A stretch of DNA of 64,000 nucleotides, from contig JAUFSD010000001.1 of NCBI GenBank assembly GCA_033030425.1, positions 1,488,001 through 1,552,000 on the forward strand. The letters run 5' to 3'. This DNA is from Verpa conica (taxonomy: Eukaryota > Ascomycota > Pezizomycetes > Pezizales > Morchellaceae). Numbering within the stretch: position 1 is the first letter of the stretch; the number at the start of each line of letters is the position of its first letter. The notes beneath the pieces were generated by a model, which was not told the DNA's origin, did no database searches, and was given only the letters and a program-made list of their open reading frames with translations. This document shows positions 12,352-24,134 of the stretch, one piece after another. A program made the position numbers and the translations under genes.

Positions 12352-12766
12352 TTTATAATATATATTTGCGGTTTGATAAGGTATTGAATCGATTCTATGG
12401 GGGGCACTGGGGAGGCACTTTATGGGAGAGCCTGTTTTTACAGTGTCACTGATCTCCGTTACATGACAGGTGTTTTTGTGCTGATGCAATGACTGTGTCC
12501 TTGCTTATCGATAAAAGATTACGAATAGACCAGTGAGCATTGTCTGCATGCACCCCTGAACTCTCGCTAGTCTGCTTGAATGCTCATATCACCGGTGACT
12601 TTTCTGCATATTTCTTGTCGTCTGTGTATGACCAATGCCCCAGCTCTCATAATGAGCCTTAAATTTTATTTAACCTATGACTCTTCGGTATCCAATCCCA
12701 GGGTCCCCCATGACAAACAATCGTGAAAACAGAAAGAAAAGAATCTAGGTAGACAACATCCTCAAC
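12352..12766. other. Spacer between F-box gene and CSN1
   Basis: About 415 bases serving as promoter of the F-box gene and 3' end of CSN1. No other feature seen. Confidence 0.4.
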
Positions 12767-14415
12767 TCAAGTACCTATGTGGTGAAGCCTTTCCATAAAT
12801 CCCTGAGCCCTCTGACCAATCCACGCTTGTCCCTGGATCGGCCCAGCAGGGTGGCCCTGTCCCCCCTTCGGACCCCGAACCTCAAGACCTGCACGGAGAA
12901 TATTCATCCTCATCAGTCTCATTCTAGCGGTGCGCTCGTAATTCTGCGCCATCGCCAATGTATCTCGGTGGACCGCTGTACGGAGGTTTGTTTCCTTTGC
13001 AGTGAGGAGCTAAAAATCCACAATTGTAAGCCCAACATCAAAAATTATAAGGGTTGGTAAATTAAATAGAGGAATCATACCCTATTCTTGGTATCAATTC
13101 TCGCATTCAAAATTCCCTTCCCAATCATCCCCACCAACTCCTGTTCTAACGTCTTCTCATCCGTCGCAAATGCCTCTGCCATACTCTTCAACGCCACGCA
13201 CGAAAATGGAATAAAATACTGCACGATCCCCTTACTCCTAATCATCTCAAAGAGTTTGTTGACATGCTTCATCAGGTGCACATCAAGATAATAGTCATTC
13301 CTGTACTCCTCAAGGATCTTCAAGCAGTTTGAATATTTTGCAGTATAGAAATACGAGATGGCTCTCCTCATCTGGGGCTCTAGCTCCAAGAAATTTCGGA
13401 AATCATTATTATCAAGAACCTCCCTCTTGAGCTGTGACCTCTCCATGCTAGCAAGTGCGCAGAGACCGCCGTAGATAGCAACGTCGTTCGAGGAGATAAC
13501 ATCATTGTAAGACGCACCAAGTGTCGGGGGAGTCTCCAGGAAATTTTTGGCTGCTTCTCTGAATGCTCCAGCGGCGAGTTGGGCGAGGCCCATAGCGACA
13601 CATAGCTTCGGTTTCAACATCTCCTCTTCTTCGGGGGTGCGAGAAGTATTCCGGATCTTGACGATGTGTGATTGAACAGACATGTAGTTTCCTTGTTCGA
13701 TGCAAACGCGGATAATCTGAAGTGACATGTCAAGCACGTGCTTAGGTGCAGTGCAGAAATCTCGCATGCGAGAATAAGACTTGAAAGCATTGACTAGGTC
13801 CCCAGAGGCATAATAATGGTTACCAAGATCCTCGTGGCCCATCTACGTCATATCGAAAGACTAGTTAGCTATTACCACTACTTAGTTGTACTATAGGATT
13901 AATAGATATTACCCGGATACTCTCTTTGATAAGATTATGTTTATAGCTCTTCAGATCCGCCTCAATCTTCTCGGTACTACTCGCAACCCGTCTACTTGTC
14001 TTCTCAACCCACTCTTCATCAATCACAGCTTCCGGGTCATCTGGAGCTACCCTATTGAGCTGCTCAATGACGAGCTTGTAGCGTGGTACATCAGATGTCT
14101 GCTTCAGGGCCTTAATCGCTAGTTTCAGAGCTTCGATACATAGAGGAGGAGAGTATAATCCGATATGTAGAAGCCGCTCTATCTGGGTTCGCCCTATAGT
14201 ACCAGCATATCAGCGAGGTTCTACAAGTAGGTGATTGGTAATACCGTACCAGCATAGTTAGAGATGTAGCTTTCGAGGTCGAACTTGGGTAGATCTGGCG
14301 GGGTTAGTTAGCAGGAGACATGTGGTATTGGAGACAAATAATACGGACCCGGGACGACAATACAGCCGTCAGCTTTTCTCTGGGTGAAGAATGCATGGAT
14401 GGGGCCTGAGGTCAT
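12767..14415 (-). CDS. csn1: COP9 signalosome subunit 1
   Basis: Five exons (14415-14349, 14294-14250, 14193-13913, 13842-13081 and 13009-12767) give 465 residues, close to the usual length of fungal CSN1. The start is the ATG of 'MTSGPIHAFFTQRK'. Exon 2 encodes 'DLPKFDLESYISNYAG' and exon 3 'RTQIERLLHIGLYSPPLCIE', the helical-repeat start of the family. The RPN7-type repeats follow ('MGHEDLGNHYYASGDLVNAF'), then a PCI winged-helix region ('LFEMIRSKGIVQYFIPF', 'MIGKGILNARID'). The C-terminal tail starts 'LLTAKETNLRTAVHRDTL'. CSN1 is a scaffold subunit of the COP9 signalosome, which removes Nedd8 from cullins in the nucleus and so controls SCF ligases. In filamentous fungi this complex governs development and secondary metabolism. 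Rpn7 of the proteasome lid is a relative, but the order and tail favour CSN1. Confidence 0.93.
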
Positions 14416-15891
14416 GGCTGTGGCAGTAGTGATGGGATTAACTATGATGATGGAGGGATAGTGGGGGAGCTGTTTTGGCTGAGCTGAGGCTCGGTTGCAG
14501 TTGGGGTGGTGTGGCGGCAGGGTGTGGCGGCTGTGAGTGAATAGCCACAGCACCGGTTGTCACTCGGGAGCATATAGCTAACGGGTAAGGCAGGCGTTTA
14601 TACAGCTTATTACATGCAGCTATCGACACCTTAACCATTGTCGATCTAATTACATATAGTCCGTAGAACTACCAAGGGAGGGGTCTATAAACGGCCTCCC
14701 TTATTACATTTTTTTTTTTCTCTGTAGACGCATAAAACGGATCAACGAAGTACATTCAAGCACTACACTTTGAGAGGAAACACCTCTCAAAAATAGTAAT
14801 CTATTACACCAATCCATATAAGTAAGCCTTTCCATATACTTTACTATACAACTTATCATACACTCACAAGGAACCCTCCCATACAACCTTAATTAAAACT
14901 TATGAGCTTTAGGCACACTTGATAGAGCTGTTAGATCGAGCCACTAAAGCCAGACCCCTCAGGTACGATAGCGCTACAAAGGCTAACATAATTTATTCTA
15001 CGCCTGTTAGATCCATACACGAAAACGAGACATGTTCTAACCAGCCGAACTCAAAACGCAGCTATATAATACGATTGGATTACCTAGAGTAGCAAAAAAC
15101 GGATATCACGGGATCGACTTTACTATATATTGATACTCTACTCTATCCCTATGTGCGAGTGATATGATACGCAACAAACCCAAGAAAAAAAAAACTCAAT
15201 AAAATTCATGACTACATAGGTTCCCCAAATAAATCACAACCCCCCCCCCCCGCTTAGAAAAGTTACTTTGTATGTACCCAATTTCCATTGATAAAAAAAT
15301 AAAAAAAAGTAACACTTTCCTCGCCATCAATCGATAGCACAGTACGTACGCCCTACCCTACACTAGCCCTCTCGTCATCAGGATAATTACTCGTTTAAAT
15401 GAAATAAAAACACAGAAGGGGAGAAAAGAAAAAGAAAAAAGTACACTCCGTAGCTAGTAATTGCACAAAATAAAAGGCCTAGCGGCTAAGAAAAGAAGAG
15501 AGAAACATTGTGTAAACAAAGATTGATACACTGTAAGAAAAGCAACTTCTGTTTTGAAACGTAATAAAAAAAATTACTGATTATCCCTCGAATCCCAATC
15601 CTGCGTCCTGCACACTTGTTTTTCTTCCCATTTTCGTTTCATTACTCACCACTCATACAAGTAGTGATAAAAACAAAGGGCGTCAAACAATGAGAAAGAG
15701 AACAAAGAGAAAAGAAAGCGCAAACCAACCCTCTACCACACTCTAGAAGTAGACCAAGTACAGTAAACGAAAATGAAGATATAAAAACAAAAAAGCCCAT
15801 ATAAAAACCCCAAATCAAAATTCGCATAACCCGGGCCAACAAAATTACATATAAAGCAAAAGACTAGACTTTAATAAGAGAGGGCTTTAAA
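14416..15891. other. Intergenic region, CSN1 promoter and YTA7 3' flank
   Basis: About 1.5 kb, AT-rich, with a C12 run near 15240 and A-rich tracts. No gene supported; short open frames here are low-complexity. Confidence 0.5.
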
Positions 15892-18800
15892 CTAAAAACT
15901 CCCACTAGCAGCCATCATCTTTTGGAACTCTCTGATATCAGAATCAACCTCTTCAAATGCTTCCATCGCTTTGGATGCAACTTCATTTCTATTCCAGAGA
16001 GTCCTGGACTTCCAGATAGCATCCATCATCGCAGCGTTAACCTGTTCAAGCTGCTCCACAGAGTACCCAGATGTACCCTCGGAGAGTCTATGGTGAATAT
16101 TACTAATGTGTTCATTATCAATAGTAAGCTTTGGAGGTCTTGGTGTTGGTATTTCGAATAATGGTGGTGCTGTAAAGCTACCGAACTGTGACCCTTGCGA
16201 TAAACTGCCGGCTTGTGAACCAGTAGAGAAACGGGGAGTTGATTGCGACGCCGTCAGAGACTGGCTACCAGGAGTATCGGATAATGACGATGGAACAACT
16301 AAAAAATCAGAAATGGCATCCTTAGTTTGGAAAGAATAGAGCATACTTTGAGTATCGGGTAGCTGTGAATCGCCATTGTTCGCAGCGTGATCAAAGGGAG
16401 GAAATATTGGTGCGGGATGAGCTGTATTGGAGCTATGGCTATTATGTGGTGTACCATTGCTGTTTGAATGACTATTCGATCTGTGTTGTGAATTGATGTT
16501 TGTCCCATCACTTGTTCGTTGCCCGGAGGTAGTTGTCGATGCATAGTTGAGAACGACACCAGTACCACCGTTACTAGTATTGACGAATGGTGTCACCCCA
16601 ACAGAAGCCCCAGTTGCAGCTGACATCTGGGTTAGCTGTGTAGCCGCCTTACTTGGCCCACTCTGCTGACTCGGATAGGGTGACCACGGCGATTCCATAT
16701 TCATGTGTGAGTCCATGCGTGTATATGGTGTCGCGAAGACGCCCGTATGGTCATTACCCTGCGACCCGTGCTCAGGCTGAGAGGATGGTACCACACCCTG
16801 TTCGATTAGATGCTGTGGGACACCATTTGAGTGAAATGATCCATTAGTTGGACTTCCATGGGAATTTGGCTTAGACTTCGCAGGGCTCCCGTTACTTTGA
16901 CGATTAGCAGACGACGCGACTCTCTCGGCAGCTTCACGAGCATCTTCCAAGGCCTTAGCCTTCCGTTCTCGTTTCGCACGGATCTCTGCTTTCTTCTTTT
17001 GTTCCCGTCGGTACATTTCTTCGCATTGAACGATAAAGCCAGTATCCATTTCAACATCGGCAACATAAACTTCAGCATTCGTAAGCATTTCATTGGCCTT
17101 CATTTTCCGCTCCTTATCACCACTGATATCTGCATCGAATCTGATACGCTCTAGATCGTGGAGAAATTGCTTAGGAGTACAGTAGTACCCATTAGACAAT
17201 CTCTCCTCAATGACGTCGATATCCAAATTATAATACGTCTTGCCGGTTGCTGTGTCCTCTACTCTTAACTGCTCATCATCATCATGAAGGTAAATCCTAA
17301 AACGCTCTTGAACCGGTACCGGAGGGATATCTGAAGCAACAATCTCAAGATCGGGTGGCGGTGGAGGATCCAAAAGATGCTTAATGAGGTCATATTCAAT
17401 GACCGGCTTCTTAAAGCGACGGTACCTCTGTTTAATCGATTCCATCAATTGGTTAAGCCTTATTTTGATCCAGTTCTTGATTTGACGATCCTTTTGTTCT
17501 TGGGCCCTGATTTCCTCCTTGGTCATTTCGCGAGGTGGAGGTGGTGCAACTTTTTCGAGCTCTTCCAAGACCCTCTTTTTACGATTATTGGCGTCGGGCG
17601 GGAACTCTGTGGGTGGCTTGCGGATATGCGAAATCACGCTATCAAAGTATTGGGACCGTGCATCCTGCGGATTACCGTTAGTACCGAATACCACATAGCC
17701 CAGAGTATAGGGTACAAACCTTATCTGGTTTCCTAAGCTCAAAGCGATCTTTCCGCGAGTACCCAAAGAACTCTGCAAGCATCCGTGGTTCCAGATCCTT
17801 GACCTCTTGCTCAGTAACTCCGAGGAGAAGGATAGGCTCATTAGCAGGAATGCCCTGGAGCAAGCCCTTGAAAGTAGCCAAAGCATGATCAGAGAGCGCC
17901 GAGTACCACATTTCAATCTCGGGAATGAAAATAACACTAGGTTTCCGCCTTTTTACTTCAACAAACAACTGAACAATAGCAGCTTCCATAGATCTTGTTG
18001 CATCACTCATCAACGTTGCAAGGTCAAACGACTGAACGTGAACTTTTTCAAAGTGGTGCAAAATCGCTGCAGCAATGTAATGCTGACCCATACCGGTAGG
18101 ACCATGAATCAACAGCCTTGGGCGGAAGACTCGAGCAGTTTCAAAATCCGACATCATCTTTTCTCGCTCAAAACCTCCATCTACACTCACCTCATCTTCT
18201 AGTAGAGCCTCTTCAAACACAGTCAATCGTTTCCTGTCAGGTAAGATCAACTGGAGAGCTTCTTTAATTGACTCCAATTGAGATGAGAGCAACGGCTCGA
18301 TATGTCTTGGCAGTTGGGATGCACCCGAAGATGATGACCGCTCGGAAGAGGGTACCATATCTAAGAAGGTCAGCAACAACTCTCAAATATAGACACAAGA
18401 GTAAGCCCTACTCTTCAAGGAAACCATGAAATCTCTAGCCAAAACCTTAATACTATGTGCATCGACCTTCAACTTCTCTGGTGTCATATAAATTTGAGGA
18501 TATGTTCTCTGAACAGCATTCAAAGCAGCCTCTGTACACAATGCTCTGAGATCAGCACCACCATATCCTTTTGTTAATTCTGCCAATTGATCCTTAAACT
18601 CATTCTCCAATGGTGGCTCCCATCCCTTCGTGTGAATATCAATAATCTTTCTTCTCGCCTCAGTTGCAGGAAGTGGGAAGTAAAACTCTCTATCGAATCT
18701 ACCAGGTCTTCGTAGAGCTGGATCAATCGCGTCGGGCCTATTGGTTGCGCCAATGACTACAACTTGACCTCTCCCATCCATACCGTCCATAAGGGCAAGC

Positions 18801-21331
18801 AATGTTGAGACAATGGAAGCATGGATCTGTTCCTGTTTACTTGAACGAACAGGCGCAAGACCTATTATACACGGTTAGATGTCACAACATGAAAAAAAAA
18901 GTAGTGAAATCATACCATCAATTTCGTCAAAGAAAATAATACTAGGTTGGTTGTTCTTTGCTTCCTCAAACAACAATCTCAGCTGTCTCTCAGCTTCACC
19001 AACCCACTTACTCAGACAGTCGGCACCCTTTCTCATGTAGAAAGTGACTTTCCTACTCTCAGAGCTACAACTAGCAGCCAGGGCCCTCGCCATCAATGTC
19101 TTACCAGTACCCGGAGGTCCATAAAACAACACACCACGAGGAGGAGTCATATTCTTTGCAGCAAATATCTCAGGATAAGAGAGAGGCAGCTGAACCATTT
19201 CCTTGAGTTGATGAATCTTGTCGTCCAAACCCCCAACGCTATCAAAAGTGATATCTGTAGCAACACCCAGAGGATCTGCGTCTGCAAGAGTTTGCTTTGC
19301 GGACTTCGTAACCTTGCCAAGATTTGCCGGTGTTCCTTGGAGTGGATCCATATTGTGCGTCTGAGCTACCGAAGGAAGTAATCCAGGGCCAGTGGCAGTT
19401 GTAGGAGTCATACCCATGCCTCCGCCGAGACCAGCCATCCCTCCAACGCCGCTAGGTCTCTGCATTCGTTCATCATCTGAACTATCAGAGTCAAGATCAA
19501 TGGGCATGTTGCTAAACTTCCCGGGACGGCCAAACAAAGGCATGGGCCCATTCCCGCCACCAAAAGGACCAAAGGTATCGAAAAGAGACTTTCCAGGCGC
19601 GGTAGCTGCAGTACGTCTCTTTGAAGGAGTTGATGTGCCTGGCTCGGGTTCGTCAAACAATGTCTTGGTTTCTGGCCGCAGTATTCGGTAATCGACAGGC
19701 TGAGCTCGTCGCCTCAGGGTCCTGTCGGGGGCTTCCTCATTGCCAGACGGACCAGAGCCTCTAGTTGCTCTTCGCCGTTTAGGTGAGGGTCTCAAATCCT
19801 CGAGCTCTTCTGCTGCTTCTAGTTGTTCGGCTTGGCTTACTTGTTCGTGATCTGATGAGTCTAGTCGTCTCTTGCTTCTCAACTGTGAGGATCCCTCTGG
19901 CCGCTTGCCCTGATTTCTTCCACGCCGTGTGTTCACCTCAGAATATTCTTCGTCATCATCATCCACTATGAAGGCTTGAGTTCTGGGTGCCTTTGAAGGT
20001 GAGCCTCCATCCGAAGACATTTCCTCATCACCGCTTGCATCTTCCTCCCGGTATTCATCTTCATCACTTTCTCCCCCAGCCTTTCGACTACCTCCACGAG
20101 CGCTATTTCTCAAACGTCCAAGACGTTTTCCACCCTTGGATGGTGAATCCTTTAGGCGTTTATCAGCACTCATGGAAAGTGTTCGTTCTTTATCCGCAGC
20201 TGATCTGGTTGCCCTTGGAGAGGCTGTGGAATCACGACGCCCGCTGCCACCACCACCACCGATACTCCTTGTGCGAGTACGTTTGCTTGGCAACTCATCT
20301 TCGTCCTCATCTGCTTCGTGGCCTGCATCAAGATCCCCTTGCACGCTCTCGTCATCACCGGGAGCATCCATGTCTTCATCGATCTCAATGGCATCCGTAG
20401 CGGGAATCTCTGTGGTAATTTCCATTGGTACACTCTGATCTTGATCGTTAATAACGTTTGAATCGTGACTTCCATGAACTGCAGTTATTGAATCCACCAA
20501 AGACTCCTCCCCTTCCTTCTTATAATCACCATTGCTAGATGCATGGGCCGCAGATGTTTCCAGCGAACTCTCTGCCTCTTCCATGATAGCCTCTTCATGA
20601 CCAAGAATCTCCACGTGTTTTCCTGAATTTGTAAGCTGAGCAAGCGGCTCGTCTACATGCCCCAATCGGCTACTCCTCCTTGTCATCAAGCTAGCACCTA
20701 CCGGAGGACCAACACTACCTCCACGGGTGCCGGCGGTCTTTATTGGTGCCTTCCCAGCCGTTGTGGGACGTGTCTGCGCGTTTGCTGAGGCAGCCCTAGT
20801 GGCTCTCCGAGGAGGCGGGTTCGAGGCCTCACGACTTTGACCAACTTGAGCTTTACCCACTCTTAGCTTGATGACCAGCTTCCTTTTGGACTGAGCTTCG
20901 GTTTTAATGCCTTTTCTTGTGGCCTTTGATTTCCTGCCAAGCCGGTCCTCATCCTCATCATCCTCAATCTCATCCTCCGGCTCAACATCATCCGTATCGT
21001 CCTCGGCATAGTTTGTAGCCCTAGACTTCCGTGCATTCCGTAGTGGTCTTCCGGATGGGCCCATCTCTATCGGCTCATCCTCCTGCTCCATGTAGTCCTC
21101 CTCTTCGTCATCCATGGAGATTTCATCTTCGTCCGAGTCGTATTGGTCATTTCTCCTCCGGCCGCCGGACGTCTTCTTGCCCTTTGTGGAGGGCTTTGAC
21201 TTCCGTCCTGTTGCCCTCGGGGATGGTGCATCGCTGAAATTCTCATCGCTAGAATCGGAAGCGAGAGGGTCGTCCTTGTTACGTTTCCGTTTGCGCGCTG
21301 AAGCAGCAGCCCCACCACCGCGAGACGGCAT
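15892..21331 (-). CDS. YTA7: Yta7/ATAD2-type AAA ATPase with bromodomain-like region
   Basis: Four exons (21331-18916, 18861-18412, 18360-17720 and 17664-15892) give 1,759 residues. The first ~600 are disordered, alternating acidic stretches with basic KR patches. The first AAA module follows: 'VGGLDDKIHQLKEMVQLPL', Walker A 'GPPGTGKT' (about 737-744), Walker B 'SIIFFDEID', and after the first intron 'VIGATNRPDAIDPALRRPGR'. The second AAA module is degenerate: 'HGPTGMGQHY' (about 1042-1048) lacks the Walker A Lys and 'VIFIPEIE' replaces Walker B, as known for this family. A non-canonical bromodomain region follows ('IKIRLNQLMESIKQRYRRF', 'YCTPKQFLHDLERIRFDADI'). The Ser/Asn/Gly-rich tail ends in a helical segment. 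Yta7/ATAD2 proteins form hexamers that act on histone H3-H4 in chromatin, affecting nucleosome density and transcription. The assignment is firm. Confidence 0.95.
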
Positions 21332-23280
21332 TTTGAGCGAGCGAGCGAGCTATAAAAAAGTGTGTGTGAGCGAGTAAGTAGGTGGATGGGTGGATGAGGT
21401 GAAAGACAAGAGCTGATGACTACAGATTGTGAGTGCTATCTCCAAGGTTATGGGGGGGGATACAAGACGGAGATGGAGAGAGAGAGAGAGATGGAGCGAA
21501 ACAGACAGAGAAGAAGGAGGGGTAGAGAGAAGAGTGTGTGGAGAGGGGGGGGGGGGATGAAGAAGATGAGGAGAGTAGCAGAATAGCAGAATAGAATAGC
21601 AGTTGAGGGGTGTGAAAAGGGAGAGAAAAGCTAAAAACGAGCCACCATGAAAGGAAACGTGATCTACGAAAGAACAAAGAGACCCAACATACATTAAATT
21701 AAAGACTTCCTCTTCTTCCCTGCACGATGCCTTGACCAAGCGAATGAGCGGAGCTCGGCGTGAACTGCAGGTGGGCGAGAGAGCGCGAGAGGGAGAGCAG
21801 CAGTGATATGCAACAGCAGCAACAGCAACAGAGTACCTTCAGAAGCGAGTTATGATGTATGCACCACCACCACTACCAATTTACTTAGTAAAAAAAACGA
21901 ACAGAGACCGTGACAGAGGGGGGGGGGGAGGGAGAGGAGAGAGAGAAAGAGAGAGAGAAGAAGAGCGCAGAACACCCTCCACCAGAGTTAATGTTGAGCG
22001 AAGGGGAAAAGAAAAAAGAAAAGAAAAGAAAAAAGAAAGGGAATTCTTTTTTTTTTTTTTATGGAATACAAAAAAAAAAAAGTGCCTTTGAGCGCCGGTA
22101 GTGTCAGTTTACAAAACACAGAGAAAAGAAAAAAAAAGCGTGGAAGATCAATCTGATTATCGATCGCGGGGGTGGTCGACGCGTGAAGAGTGGCGAGACG
22201 AGACACGACAGGACAAGGGAGGAACCCGCGCGCGCGACGGGGCTTGCTAGGGGTGGAGGGGGGGGTGAGGGTGGGAGGGGGGTGGAGGGGGATAGGAATT
22301 GGGGGGGGGGGAAGAAATAAAATGAAAACAACAGGTGAGAGACGCGGCGTCGAACCAACGATAGAAGAAAAGTTTCCCTAGAAGGAGGAAAGAAAAAGAA
22401 GAAAAGAGAAAGAAAGAAAGAAAAAACACTGGGCTGGAATGGTAAGCAAAGGGGGGAAGAGGAAGAGGAGGAGTGTGTGTGTAGTAAGGGAGGCAAAATA
22501 GTTACCTTTTTTCTTTTCTCTTCTCTTCTCTTTCCGTGAATGTTCTTCTCAGTCGTCTGTAGCTCTGGTGTTTGCTAATTCAACTTTCCCCCTGCGTCCT
22601 GGGCTCCTGTCTACTCTGATGCTGTGTGTCACGACCACCGTGATTTGCGCTGACGACTCTCAAGCTGAGATGACTGCTTCGCTAATCAGCTGCCCGGGAG
22701 CCATGTCAGGGTAGCCACCGGGCTTGGCACGGTCTCCCAGCCTCTCCTTGGCATTCCCCCCCCCCTTCGCAAACCTCACTCCATCTCATCAGTACCTGAC
22801 TCAATCGCTGGGTTGAGTCCGGCTATGCCTAGAGTATCCCAAAAGAACCGGAAGACCCTAACCGGCTCTTTTTTGCGGTCTCTAGATGGGGTAAGAACCC
22901 GTGCTTTTTTTTAGAAGGTGTGGGGAGGGTAGTTTCTACAAACATTTCCCCCTCCCCCCCCTCCAACAAGACACGATGTTTCCACCTATTATTCTAAAAA
23001 CTCAACTACTCATAACAAAAACCACCATCTAGAATAAATTACTCCTACTAATATAATCATCTTCAAGAATACAAGAAACAATCCCATATACTTTCCCTAC
23101 CCAAACCCCCCATCAAACCCATCCCCCCCTCTCTCCAACTCCCTCTCCTCTTCTCCTTCTCCCTCTCAACGCCTCCTCCGAGTGACACTCCATGATCACT
23201 GCCAAGCACCACAGCCCAAAAGGTAACTGGCCAGGGCGGCAATAAACCCGAGAGCCCGCCCTTCCCCCCTCCAAAAGGAA
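21332..23280. other. Long purine/pyrimidine-asymmetric upstream region of YTA7
   Basis: No gene supported. From about 21,440 to 22,500 the plus strand is strongly purine-rich (long GA, GGA, G and A runs), so the YTA7 sense strand is CT-rich, as common in fungal promoters and leaders. Open frames here consist of one- or two-residue repeats and are artefacts of composition. A C-rich zone follows at about 22,750-23,180. Confidence 0.55.
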
Positions 23281-23340
23281 CCTAAAAAAAAAAAAAACTA
23301 AGGCATCTGAAAAAGCTTAAATCGTTCGGTAACACACCTC

Positions 23341-23580
23341 TACTCGTAATTTCATGACGTTTTGAGAATCGACTAGGTCCGCATATAGGTGCATATGACC
23401 TGAGTATCCCTAGACCTAAGCATTTTAAGAGGTTCAGAGGAATCCATTTGGTCTCTGTGTTGTGATTCAAATAGCCAAGACGCATTGTTGTGTTATTCTA
23501 ACAGCATCTACTGGATTCCCACCCATATGCACCCATATGCAGACCCGGTCGATTCTCAAAACGTCATGAAATTACGAGTA
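23341..23580. mobile_element. Small MITE with long TIRs and TA flanks
   Basis: Two inverted arms of about 56 bases (23343-23398 and 23523-23578) flank roughly 124 bases. The outer 31 bases, starting CTCGTAATTTCATGACGTTT, are identical. The inner part, containing GCATAT and GGTGCATATG, differs at a handful of sites, nearly all transitions. TA is present just outside both ends, as for Tc1/mariner-class insertions. No coding capacity. It lies in the YTA7-ASPM spacer. Confidence 0.85.
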
Positions 23581-24134
23581 TCCGGACCTGCAGCCGCAGA
23601 CGTGTTCGAAATTTACCGGGCGACAGGTACTTACCGTACAACGCTCTAGCTTCGAAGGGCGGGTGTTTATTCGCTTGCCCAACTCTAAATTTCGTTGCCT
23701 TTCGCGCCGCTGACGTTTCTCTCAGCGTCACGTGCAACATCAGATAGCGTAGCCTCGCAACCGGGTGCCCTTTGATTCGATTGATAAACTGCCGTGATAT
23801 TCGTTATAACTATCTAAAAGTAGTTACTTCTATGATATAGCCAAAAACAAAAAAAAATCTGCATCAATACCAGTTACCCACCCAACGCAAAGGAAGAGAA
23901 AGAAAAAATATTAATTTCAACCCTCCCTAAGAAAACCAAACCCAGAAAACAAACCTTCCTTTTTGTTTTGTTTTTTACTCGTGAGCAATGCCATTCCGCT
24001 CCACCAATAAACAAAAATGTGCCGCGCAAAAAAAGAATGAGAAAAAAAAAAGCAAATAACCCAACCAAGAAAACACCATGATCATTAGCCCACGCACACA
24101 AAAAAAAACACATACACACTAGGCATCAACAAGA
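23581..24134. other. 3' flank of the ASPM-like gene
   Basis: Non-coding. Contains an imperfect inverted repeat near 23,710-23,740 (GCTGACG...CAGCGTCACGTG) and A-rich runs. No gene seen. Confidence 0.4.

Noticed and set aside
21420..22500. Several open frames upstream of YTA7 on both strands
   Set aside because: They are composed of GGA/GAG or CT-type low-complexity repeats, and follow from the purine-rich strand rather than coding selection.
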